Source of the DNA: Helochares maculicollis | Lineage: Eukaryota; Arthropoda; Insecta; Coleoptera; Hydrophilidae | Length of the DNA stretch: 52,787 bases | Direction: 5' to 3' | Assembly: GCA_033557835.1 (NCBI GenBank) | Contig: JAWQRO010000141.1 | Span: 1 to 52,787 of the forward strand | Part shown: piece by piece, positions 22,201 through 33,346 of the stretch | Layout: the number at the start of each line of letters is the position of its first letter | How positions within the stretch are numbered: the stretch's first letter is position 1 | The notes under the pieces: generated by a model | The model's database searches: none | What the model was told of the DNA's origin: nothing | Seen by the model: the letters and a program-made list of their open reading frames with translations, nothing else | Position numbers and translations under genes: made by a program

Positions 22201-25200
22201 CTGCTTAGTAATGCCCTATTTTAGCAGCAACACAAATGAAAGCAGAATATTTATTTGTACAGAGTTTTTTGATTTTCCGTTTCTGATTATTGGTGTACTT
22301 TTTGTAAGCTACTAACTCATTATGACTACTTAATTTCAACCCGAATTAATTCTAGGTAAAACTGGGAGTTACATTTTAATCTGCTTAAAATTTATTGTAA
22401 GTGTAAGCTGCAAAAGTCAGCAAATCTCCGTACTGGCCAGCTATGCATGAATTCTCCAACGAATTGGAGGAAGATCGGTGGTGGAAAGTTACAGTCGTTC
22501 GGCAAAAGATTTAAGACGGCTTTTTTCGTTAAAAATTCGGCTAATTTGAGACTACTGTTACAATAATCTTGTCTTTGCCAACGTTGTTTTATCAATTCGT
22601 GCATTTATATTAAGGGCAGAATATTCTTTCGATTTAAATATCTTACCATTCAGAATATGTATTATTAGCGGTTTTAGTTAGATTCAAAACGCACTATATT
22701 TTACACTGAGTAACTATCGCATTATAAACAGCTATGTAAGCAATGCAGTATTTATACTTTCTCCAGCTAGCGTATGGCCGTAAATAAAAAGGTGAAACAT
22801 AGATGAACCGCTATAATGATTTTTATATTAATAAAAAACGTTCTTTGAATAACAAAATATTGGTTCGACAATATCCGTGATTTCGAATTTAAATCACAAG
22901 CTATATGCAGTGAAACATAGTTTCTAAAATTTTAGCAAATATAAATTTTATTTAAATTTTCTTATATACAAGTCATGTTAATGAATAGATTTACAATTTT
23001 AGCGAAAAAATTATTTTCAATGGTATTTAGGCTAGCACTCGTTTTAAAATAACTTTTGTTAAGTGAAAATGGTGTTTAATAAATCTTGACATTTTGAATT
23101 GTTGACAAATATAATTGTTCGTTACAAGTAATAAAAACCTTCTGCTTGTTTCCTAACTTCATCTCTATTTTGTTAATACTTCTCCCATTCATTATTGAAA
23201 TATACTAAGACTTCCTGAAGTCAACCTTGTTGAGTCTATATATTGTAATAAAAAGTAAAAATCTCTTGCCTTGTAACCTATTTATTTCTTTATAAAGTTC
23301 TATATTGGATTTTAATTTGTATTTTTCCTCCTCTTTTTTATTCGGGCTTAAATTTTTAAATTTGAGTTAGATAATGCTCATTGAGTCAAAATCTATTATT
23401 TCGACTTTAATGGTTTGGATTATTGATATTTGCTCATGGGAAATAGCGAAATAGTCAATTCGAAATTTGTCTAACATTCCGTTTGGAGATATCCATGTAG
23501 CTGTTTTGGTGTTTTTAAATCTTGTCGACATTACTTTTAAGCCATGTCATTACTTTTAAGGCATGTTTTACACATTTATTATTCTGTTCTTAGGATAGGA
23601 GAATGTTCTCGCCAAAAATCGCAAGTTTCCCGTAGGGCACATATTTTTATATTAAACTTACTTAAAAGTTTCTGATCGTTAGATTTTCTCAGTTGTAACA
23701 TAGTGTTTGCGTTAACTGTACCTAAGACGCGATAACGTTTAATTTTAATATGGAAGTTTGCTGTAGATATTTTAAACAGCTCCGATTTAGTTCTATAGAG
23801 TTATCCAGTCTCACAAAACCCGTGACTGGGCGCAGAAACTTTGAAGTCTCTACAGGTTTCACATTATGCTTACCTTTTCGGGTAGTTTCTGTTGTTTTTC
23901 TATCTCTGTCGCTCTCATTTAAGGAACGATTAGAATGGAACAAATTGCTGGCAAGTTGTTTCGTTACAACTAAAGATTACAAGTCTTCAGAGGGTTAATT
24001 CCTTTAGCCCACGTGGTCCAGGTATAAGGTCCCGAACACCCGCTTTTCACTCTCCACATTCAACATTAACCTGAAGGCTTAAATAATTCCAAAACATACA
24101 GGTGTCAGTGTTCAAACTTCACATTGTTAATAGCTGCAATTATATAAAAATTCTTGAAGACATGTCAATTTTAATAGGAAAGAGAATATTTTCAAATATT
24201 GACGACTTTGCAGGCGCAACCTGTTCGCGAGGGCAAATTAAACCCATAAAATCTTTAATGGGTGGACGGCGAGTGGCAAATCTTCAAAGTAATTCAGTTT
24301 CCTTTACAATGATGTTTTATAACTTTTGGTGCAATAGTTGAAAAAACGAGTATGGTTTATTGTCAATGAAACAGTAGTAATAAATTTGCGAAAATTGTTT
24401 GTTCGCTTTAAAAAACAATCCACATGATTTTCAGTTACAAAAACAGAATAAATTGCGCAAAGAAGGCGACTATTCTCTTTAAAATTTAAGAACCCCAGTA
24501 AAATCATAGATATATTCCAGATTTGGTGGGCAAATTGACAAAAAAACCTATACACAGTGTCCAGAGAAAAAATCATGCTTGGGCAGGAATTCTAAGAAAT
24601 TGTGCTTTGTTATTTATCGAGGACAGTTTAACTTCTGCCATATTTCTTAATATGCTAGACGAGACTATCGATCTCCTAACTGATAGTGTAGAAAACCAAA
24701 GAGATTCTGCTTATAATTTTGTTTAACAAGCAAACCTGTTACATATTCAATAGGATTTGCCGCTTTATTTTTACCTGCGCGACAGAATGAGAGTTCCTAA
24801 CAGACGGATTGGCAGAAGGGGAACAATTGAATTGTCAGCAAAATCATCCGACTTGACTCCGGTAGACTTCTTTCTTTAGGGATATCTTAAATCACAGGTT
24901 TACAAAGCTCAACCGGTTGATATCTAAGCTACGAGAAGACGAAGTATAACAACCTATAGATCGCTGCCAGTTTATATTTCACAATGTAAGGGACAAGTTT
25001 GAAAACTGACTTAATTATTTTCACATCTAAAGTCAATGCCATCAACCGAAATGTGCAGAATGTCGTTAGTTTGTATTAAATCCAGCCTCTTTGAATTGTT
25101 GCACTAAACGAAACATACCATTGTAATTGTAATTGAATAATCTTCAAAATTATGTGTCAGTCAACATCCCACCTCATTTAAGATTTTAGTTGTTGAACCT

Positions 25201-28200
25201 GCTCTACGAAGGTGTTGCGCCTGCAAAGCTACAAATATTCGAAAAATTTGTTTCCCTTCATATTAAAACTGTTTTCACGAATTTGCGGTGATCAAGATAT
25301 TAAGAGTGTCATGACGTTCGCTGTCTTTGCATTTAAAGGCAGTTTTTCCTCATACCTGTAATTTATTTGTCAGTTTATTTCTCTAATTCATTTTGCTTAT
25401 TGAGCTTTAAATATAATGAAATCTTCCATGAAATGTATGTGGAAGCACTTAAGGTATATGAGATTTGATTTTGGCGTATTTGCTCATCAAAGTGGTTAAT
25501 ATGACGGTAAAAGTTTCCCAAGTAGTCCTTAAGCCTCACAACTAAGTTTTGTGGTATTGATTCTATCTTTTTATACAAAGGAATGTAAACAGTCGATGTC
25601 TTAACTTTAACATTCACAAAGCTTAAGTTAAGACATCAACTGTTTACATTTAACTTTAACATTCACAAAGCTTAGTCAACACTGATCCTGAGTACTGAGA
25701 AAAGTTACGGCTAACTCCAAATTAAGCAAAACCTATAGTTATGTAAAAGAAATGTCATATAAACTAATGTCCCATTTTGTTATTTATTAAAAGATCAACT
25801 AGATCGAAAAATACACAGGAAATCCTGTTGAAGAGTTTGAATCATGCATGTCTAATGTTAGATATCTGAAAATGATATCAAGTACAGAAGGCCCATTACT
25901 AGTCTGTCTTAGAAAGCAACTGTGTATACTATAAAATACAAGCATCACTGACAAGCAAATAAGCATGTTCTTAAGAGTTTTAATACTCGAACTGGTTAAA
26001 TAATTGTCCTAATGCACCAATTCTAACAATGGTCTTATGACAAGTAAAATAAAGTAACAGCAGAACTACTCACTAGAAATTTTTAGTAAATTTTGCCTAC
26101 TTTGTTTGGGGAAAAGAAGTCCAAAACACTGCAGGTACATTTGAAAAATGAATCATCTATTCGATAATTTTTTGAACTACTTCCTAAAATTGATAACTTC
26201 TGTGTTTACCTTGAGAACATGCAATTAAAGGATTATACACTATAAACATTTTATAGTCAAAATTGAGTAGACATTAAGTTTTAGACAGAGTATCTGTTTA
26301 ACCTGTTGAAATTTTAACAATTTAATATTTTCTGGTCTTAATATACATTAGATTACTAAAACAAATTCACTATGTTTGAAATATTAGTTCAGGAATAAAT
26401 TCTATGTATATTTGAGAATATATTAGATTACGGTAAATGATTTCTGGCATATTTATGTTTGTTGAACATGATTAAGATTGTTCGATTTAGGTCAAGTAGG
26501 CACCAATATTTTTTATAATTCATTGCCATTTCAACAGTAGCTACATATTGCCTGTCTTTGGTCATTATTAACTGAACTGGTTTAAACAATGACCACAATC
26601 TTCTTTTTATTCTAATTTCTTATAACTTAGGTAGGGGGAAAGTGTAAAGAATAATAGTAAATAAAACATCTAAACCTACTAAATAGCGTTTAAATCAAAT
26701 CTACAACTAAATATATTTATATAATGATTTCGAGGACGCATGCTGCAAATATATTGTATATACATAACTTTTCAATAACATTTTTCAGTTTTTACCAGTC
26801 GCACAATAGGGAAGTTGTTATCTATGGTACTTCTGGGAAGTTATAGTTTTGCATCAAAGCATGCTGCATGATAGTAAACCAAAGTGGTAATATTAAATGC
26901 ATGGCATTTGTTAAGGTTTAGCATTAAGAATAATTTGAATTAAAACATTTTGTTTTAGAAACAATTTCGCTTTCAGAAATTGTTGAACTTGATAACAATC
27001 ACCTAGAAAATACAATATGGGCAACACCATCTTTGGAAGATCCACTTAAGTTACCTGATAGCACAGACAAAGATGACAACACTATTATTACTAATTTATT
27101 CAGTAACAATGACCGTGCTAAAGATCTTGGATTTACTAGTAGCGACAATGAATACATCTCATTGGATAGGCTGGATGATAGAAATAATAGTAGAGCATTG
27201 GTAAGTTTTCTCTTTGCCATATATTACATTACATAATTTATATAAACTTCATTTCACTCTTGTTTTAATTTCAGCAAGTATATAATTCGAGTGCAGCAAG
27301 TACTTCATTCAATTCAGGTCCGTTAGATTCGCTAGCTGGTTTGCCAATGCAGCAACTTGCACAGCAAGTTTCTAGGTTGCAACCCCCTGGAAATGGAATG
27401 CACCAACAAAATGTATTAATCAACATTCAACAATTTCCTCAGGCACCTCCACAACCTCATGCTTATCAACCACCACCAATGTACCCACATCCGCCTCATC
27501 CACAACAGCCACCAATTTATCAGCCATACCAGTACCAGTAAGTATTCTCAGTTAGGTATATTTTAACAGCCATCTATTAGTTAAGGCTAAAGCAAAAACT
27601 AAGTCCTACAAATTTTCCAATTCAAATCACATGTGTGACAACGCAGTTGATCAGCATTATAATGTACTGACGATATTACAATTCAATAAAATGAATGCAG
27701 ACTGCTTATCATATATCATGTTGATATATCAAGAATATAATGTAATATAATAGATGCTCGGCCATTTTTACATTTCCGTATACTATACAGAGTATAGTAA
27801 AGGGAAGGTATCGGGATCATGAAAAAATTCGACCTCGAGATTTTGACTGATCACGTTTTGAGTGCCTCTAAATCAATTTTGACGATTTTTGGCATGTTGT
27901 CTGTGTGTGTGTGTGTATGTAAACACAATAGCGGTGAGACCAAATGAGCTGGAGCAATGAAATTTGGTATACGATCATTATCGCAAAAACTTAGTTCCGT
28001 ATCAACTTTTGAGGCATGTAGGACCACCGGAAGTATCTGTTTACCTACACAGTTTTGCAATTTTTTTCAAGTAAACTAGGCGTTTAAATAGAGTTAGTGA
28101 CTTAAAAGTCATTACAAGCTTAAAGGATACTAAAAAATACTTTCATATGTGAAGTTTCAAGGCGAAAGAAACGGACTTTTTATCAAAATATTTAGTATGA

Positions 28201-31200
28201 AAATTGCAATTTTTTAGCAATATTTTCGGCTCAGATGCTACAGAATGAACAATTACTGTGACGTAACACACTTATGCATAGTTTTAACTTTAATATTGCA
28301 CAAAAAATGGTCAAAATTAAAAACATAATTATTATCTTTAGTAACACAGTAACATATGTTAAATACAAGCGAACTTAATGGTTCAATAGTCATGACACCC
28401 CTTCCTAACGCCAAAATACCGCATTCCAATCCGACCCAGCCGGTTTTTTACTTTTTTTGCTACAATTTATTTTAAATTAAATTTTTAATTTTGATGGGTA
28501 TCAAATAATTAATAACGTACAATTAATTTACAAGTGAAAAATTAAGCGTTGTTATAAAATTATATTACTAGCGTACAAAATATTAGATTTGTCAAGTAAT
28601 GAACATATGCCTACTTATGGGGACTTCTTCTTCTTCTTCTTCTTCTATTGCATTCAGCGGCGTTTCTCAGCTTTTCGGTTTCGTTTGTTAGGTTATGAAT
28701 TCACACTTCTAAAAGAGACTATAATGCAAGTTAAGAAGCGTTCAATCTTGCAATTTTTAAGGAAAATGTTTGGCTGGCACTGTAAAGAATACATTTATAA
28801 ATAGTTTCAGCTCGAAATTATGACAATTCTGTTTTATTTTTGCATCGCATATAGGTGTTTGTAGTTTTGATATATGCGGGAATGTAGAGTGGATTTTTTA
28901 ATGTAATGTAGAATATGTATTATTATGAAATTAAATTATCGCTTGAACATTAAAACTTTTTTTTCCCTATGCAGACCACCAAATTTGTATTATCCACCCG
29001 CACCAGGATATCCTCCACATATGCCACCTCCACGACCACAGATGCCTCCTCAACATCCCCAACCAATGGGTCAACCGATGCCATCTATGCAACAACCACC
29101 CCAATACCGTCAACCAACAATGAACCCTCCAAGACAAGCAACTGCACCACGTCAGCCACTTCAAAACAATCAAAGACCTACAGGTCCTAGACAGCCTGGA
29201 GCTCCTAGACAACCCATGGCCCCTAGGCAAAGGCAGCCTATGGTAAGACCTAGAGGACAAGCACCAGCGCCTATGAGAGGACCACGGCCTAGAATGGTGG
29301 GTCCTCAGCAAGGAATGCAGACAGGCCAACAGCAAAATGGCCAAGGCCAAAGAATGATGAAAAGAACACCTGAACAAATACAAGCCTTACAAGCCAAGAG
29401 AAAGAGAATGGATGTGTTAGTGCCTGACAAACATGATGATGCTGATTGTCAAGTGATTGCAGTTCAACCAAAAAATACAGGCTTACCTCAAATCCAAAGT
29501 GTGCAAGTAAGTCATATATCTGATAATAAATAAATTTTTTTATACAAACTTGATAGTTTCTCACAAATTTCAAACTAACTCCTTTAATGAAAGATTTAGT
29601 GTAGAATATTTCAAAAGTAGCCGCACAATTATTTGGCTATCATGCAAATTCAATGCAACTAAGCCAACCTGTTGATACTATCCTTATCTCTTGTAAGGCT
29701 GAATGATTTTTAAGTATGGTTTCTGATCAATATTTCTTTCTTTGTTATAAGGGCAAATATGTAATAATTCTGAAATAGAATATACAAGCAACAGTAATAA
29801 AACTTGAAACTATTCTATTAGTATTTAATATTCAGTGCAACACAAAAAAGACTGTTAAGGTTTTTCACATTTTTGTTTTATTACAAGAATTTCACAAAGC
29901 GATGAACAGTATAAACTTTAGAAATAGAAAGGGGTTGTTTTCTGAATATGCTGTTGTACAACATAAGAGAACTGATATAATTTAAATCGTAGCTTAACAA
30001 CAAGATAGAATTTGTTTAGTGTAGTATTTGATATTAGGATATGACAGTATTAATTGAGATCAATAATCAATTAGTTTCATTTGCTATAAGAATTACTTTA
30101 TATCAATCTCAAAATTAAATTTGTCTTTTAATTTTGGTTCATACTGGAAGGGTATATTTTTTAAAGAATGTTTATAGTTGAATTGTTTATAAAAAAGCAT
30201 AGCTATCACAATAATACTCCACATATGTATGACTAGAAATTAACTAAATTATTACAAATTAGTTGTCAATAAAAAAAGAAGACAAAAATATCCTGTCATT
30301 TATTAGATCAATCTATTGCACTAAGCAATTTAATAAAAAACAATGCAAGGATTAGATAATCTGGAAAGTTTACTATTAAATATCCTGGTAATGGCACTTT
30401 GCAATTTGGCTTCCAGTTTAATATACCCTAAGAAGGCGCAATAGAAAAAATTTAATGCGCAGTAGTAGTTAGTCATTGAATGTAGTATGCACGCCTAATT
30501 TTAATAAATTTGTATTCTTAGGAAAAATCAAACGTTAAATGTTAAATATCTGAGTTAGATAATACTATGGCATCAAATTAATCTATTATAACAAAATCTG
30601 ATTTTGTTTGATGGTTTAAAAGGTTAAATAGTTCATTATCATTTTTATATTTTTCAGGGTGGAGCACCTGAGGGACAGAATGCAGGCAACAATAATGTGG
30701 ATAACAGTATTATGCACCTTTCTGATTCCATTACTTTATCTGTCAGAAATCCACCGCCTCGCCCTGCCAGCCCTAAAAAATCCGACGCTAAAGCTGTAGC
30801 AAATATTTTAGCAACGAGAGGTATTACAGTAACAGCTGCTCCAAAAAAAGACAAACCAGATTCTCCGAGAAAAACATCCCCACCTCCACCACCCGTTGCC
30901 ATTAACTTAAATTCTGCTGTTAGCATTATACCATCTGCGGGCAAAACGACCACCAAAGTAAGCTGATTTTAATGATTACAATAAGCATAAAATTTGTAAT
31001 GGAACATTTAAACTTAAATTTCTTACTATAAATCTTTTCAGCCATCAACGCCAGAGCCCAAACTTCCAACTGTCGATCTTACTGATGATACTGCACCAGA
31101 GATAGCAACGTCACAAGCTCCCAAACCAACACAACAAAAACCAAACCAAAGAGGTCTTCCTTTTCGGTGCGACTTATGCCCAGCCCAATATCCAAATTCT

Positions 31201-31512
31201 ATTGGTTTAAATAAGCATAGGCAAAGCTTTCACAAAACAGGTGGACATTGTGAATTTGGGGTGCCTCTAATTGATCTGAAACAACCTGGCATTTTACAAA
31301 AATTGGGATCTATAGGAATACATAATTACATTCCTCTTTCTGGTGCTACATCAGATAGTACATTAGCTTTACCAGTAGTTAATGTAAACGCTGTTAAAAC
31401 TACCAATTTAAATGCATTGGGCGCGTCTTCAGTTTTAACGTTAGGACCCATAAGATCTTTAGCTAGGCAGGTAAATAATGCAAATGCTAATCCTAACACT
31501 GGCAACAAATAA
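19260..31512 (+). CDS. two-finger C2H2 protein with Pro/Gln-rich centre (eight coding exons, 844 residues)
   Basis: Exons that join in frame: 19,260-19,308; 19,957-20,319; 20,526-20,840; 26,959-27,200; 27,275-27,537; 28,975-29,506; 30,658-30,957; 31,042-31,512. Each intron has GT..AG ends. The start is the first in-frame ATG after the acceptor at 19,251. Finger one is at residues 27-47 (YCHECDVKF then H-LLY-H); finger two is at 731-752 (FRCDLCPAQYPNS then H-RQSF-H). Between them lie an acidic, Ser-rich part (60-250), a Pro/Gln/Tyr-rich part (330-460), repeats of the type APRQP/GPRQP/MAPRQ (about 465-500), a basic KRTPEQIQALQAKRKR segment, and TVDLTDD, which looks like a SUMO-interaction motif. 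It is probably a nuclear, chromatin- or RNA-associated regulator. I could not assign it to a named gene. Intron 3 (6.1 kb) holds transposon debris. Confidence 0.8.
21380..21680. promoter_or_regulatory. GC/CpG-rich island inside intron 3 of the two-finger gene
   Basis: About 300 bases stand out as G+C- and CpG-rich (CTAGCCGCGTTAGACCCGAG, ATCGACGCAGGCGCGGGTC, GTTACGTCCCGGGTGGTCG) in very AT-rich intron. Open runs occur on both strands, as expected where stops are scarce, and none shows a known domain. It may be an internal promoter for a shorter isoform (exons 4-8) or a fragment of a foreign repeat. Composition is the only evidence. Confidence 0.3.
24440..25020 (+). pseudogene. decayed DDE transposase (Tc1/mariner superfamily), catalytic and C-terminal part
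   Basis: Interrupted by several stops, the plus strand still reads as the C-terminal part of the insect transposase family whose N-terminal HTH type is seen at 4.2 kb: KPIHSVQRKNHAWAGILRN, FIEDSLTSAIFLNML, then NRRIGRRGTIELSAKSSDLT and PVDFFL-stop-GYLKSQVYKAQP. The family pattern is W-I-G-R-R-G, D-L-T-P-x-D-F-F-L-W-G and L-K-S-x-V-Y. The Trp of FFLWG is now a stop. It lies inside intron 3 of the two-finger gene, in the same orientation, and is non-functional. Confidence 0.75.
25165..25305 (+). repeat. repeat fragment related to 2,675-2,845
   Basis: It can be aligned by eye with the early-window fragment (TTGCGCCTGCAAAGCTACAA and CAAATATTCGAAAAA against TCTGCCTGTAAGCTTGCAA and the same 15-mer). 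It lies just downstream of the transposase relic and may be the 3' part of that element. Confidence 0.45.
25584..25674. repeat. overlapping inverted and direct repeats
   Basis: Arms 25,584-25,606 (TGTAAACAGTCGATGTCTTAAC...) and 25,626-25,648 are reverse complements over 23 bases with one mismatch, enclosing 19 bases. A 25-base phrase starting TTAACTTTAACATTCACAAA occurs at 25,601-25,625 and again exactly at 25,650-25,674. It can form a strong hairpin. Confidence 0.85.
27766..28080. repeat. probable dispersed repeat in intron 5, with TG microsatellite
   Basis: The block begins with the small palindrome TACTATA-CAGAG-TATAGTA (27,781-27,799), continues with CGACCTCGAGATTTTGACTG, and carries a (TG)n run at about 27,900-27,916 followed by TATGTAAACACAATAGCGG. 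Its composition differs from the neighbouring intron. It resembles short repeats scattered through arthropod genomes, but the family cannot be named from this copy. Confidence 0.4.
28624..28647 (+). repeat. (CTT)n microsatellite
   Basis: Seven to eight uninterrupted CTT units lie in intron 5 of the two-finger gene. Confidence 0.9.
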
Positions 31513-31816
31513 AAATGAGCATTATTTTGTATTGAAGTTCCTGATTGACAATTATATAAGAGAGCATTGAACATAAGACACGAGAGAAATTTATCGTTTA
31601 GTTTACCAACATATTTCTTTCATGAAAGATAATATTTATGGATTAATTTAAGTTTGGCATTTTATTTATTGAGTAATATTACTTTTTCTTGAATTTCCTG
31701 TATATTATTTGCAAATAGAAGTCTATATGCTCATGTAAATATGTAAATGAAAGCAAAGTAATACATTATAGGTATAAATGTACAGGCTTGTCATAACTCA
31801 TAACTTAAATGAGTTG

Positions 31817-31822
31817 AATAAA
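31817..31822 (+). terminator. polyadenylation signal AATAAA
   Basis: This canonical hexamer, about 305 bases after the stop codon of the two-finger gene, could end its transcript. Further AT-rich sequence follows and more distal signals are possible. Confidence 0.4.
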
Positions 31823-33123
31823 AGTAAACACCTTGTTAATGATTTTTTTATTGTATGACATAAATGTACTGTCTTTTGTTATTTATATTTACTTTATAGT
31901 ACAGATATTTATATAGACTGATTAATATTTATTTATTGAAAAATATTTGGTGATTTTTGTTTGTAACTTAATCCACAAAAGTTATTGCAATGTACATAAT
32001 ATAAACAATATTTTTTAATTTATAGAATGCAAAGGTTTAAAATGTAAAACAATAGTTCAGTAAGATTGACTTTGTTTCGTTTTATAACAATAATGTGTCA
32101 CAGTTAAAGCAGAAATCACCTTGTATGTGTATATTAAAAAAGCATGTTGTTATGTGCAATTTTTGTGATTTTTCTTAAGATTAAGAAGAAAATTATTAAT
32201 ACAGTTTTATGTATTTTTGTACAAATAGAAATATAATTGAGTTAATCTACAAAATATTTTTCATTTTGTAATTCCTTTTCATATTTTGATACAGTAACAA
32301 CTTATGATTAATAGTTTCAAAGAAAATGTTTTAGGGCGGGTTGAAAGCAGAGACATGAACCGAAGTCTAAGGAGTTATCAATAATTGGAAAATGATTTAA
32401 AATAGTTTGAATTAAACTAAATTTATAGCTTGTCGTTCCTTTTGTTAAATACACTAATTTAAGTGGTATTATATTTCAATTACTTTGTTATGTAAACATT
32501 TTGACATAAAAATAATATGGAGAAATATAAATATTATGTGCTGTGTTTTAAAGAAAAAGGAAGGAACTAGAAACATTTACCTAGTACTGTATTTGGAAAT
32601 AAGAATTTAAAGAACTATATTTTTACTATTGCTGTTTCAATAAGAATTGCAAATTTCTTTACCTAACAGTATTAAATATGCCATAGTTTATATACGTAAT
32701 AATTTTTATATATTTCTGAAATAAAAATTATTCCTGTTGTGAAGTAATATTGCTTTCTAAAGTGAAAATAAAAATATTTTGTAAAAATACGAAAGTGAAC
32801 ATACAAGTATACATTGAAAAAGTTGAATGATTTGTAAAATAATTTAAGAAAATCAGTGCTTTGACAAAATTAACTTTGATACTCTTTAAATTTTGTTTTA
32901 CTATATAGTAAAGAGTGTAATTTGAGCACCAGCAATTAACCATTACAAGTTCTGTGTAATTACCTTTCAAAACATGTTACTTCAGTTAAGTCTAGACTTA
33001 ATCGGTGGGCTTAATACTACAGTGTAACTTAGATATTAATATACGAAGGATAGTGTTTTATGATCGGCTTTTAAATATTGTGTTAAGCATGTAAAATAAG
33101 TAATTAATCTGATATATACATAC
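31823..33123. other. AT-rich intergenic stretch
   Basis: No plus-strand gene was recognised. It may be extended 3' UTR of the two-finger gene. If the minus-strand exon at 33,124 is real, its downstream exons should be here; only a weak candidate was seen (minus strand, near 32,370-32,330). Confidence 0.35.
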
Positions 33124-33262
33124 CTGACCTACCCAATGAAATACTTGGTATATTTGAATGAATTTTCGTACCATTGATAGTAGCAGTAGAAGAAGAAGAA
33201 GTTGCATTTACCATATTTACAGAACATTCATGGCAGCCATGCAGTGTGCATGCAGTCTTAAC
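33124..33262 (-). CDS. candidate internal exon of an unidentified minus-strand gene
   Basis: On the minus strand a 139-base segment is bounded by an acceptor (AAATTTTTAG) and a strong donor (GTATGTA). Only one of its three frames is open throughout. It reads VKTACTLHGCHECSVNMVN, then a Ser/Thr-rich run (ATSSSSTATINGTKIHSN) and IPSISLGRS. It is less AT-rich than its surroundings. No database-known domain was recognised and no partner exon could be proven. It sits immediately upstream of the helicase start, on the opposite strand. Confidence 0.3.
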
Positions 33263-33346
33263 CTAAAAATTTCACAACAAATCATTTAGGCACATGTGAT
33301 ATATTACTTGGAATATTTGAGCTAAAGAAAACTTATAACTAGCAAG

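Noticed and set aside
28967..29573. Long minus-strand open runs opposite exon 6 of the two-finger gene
   Set aside because: They are the complement of Pro/Gln-rich coding sequence, which is poor in stops on the other strand. The plus frame fits the spliced gene.
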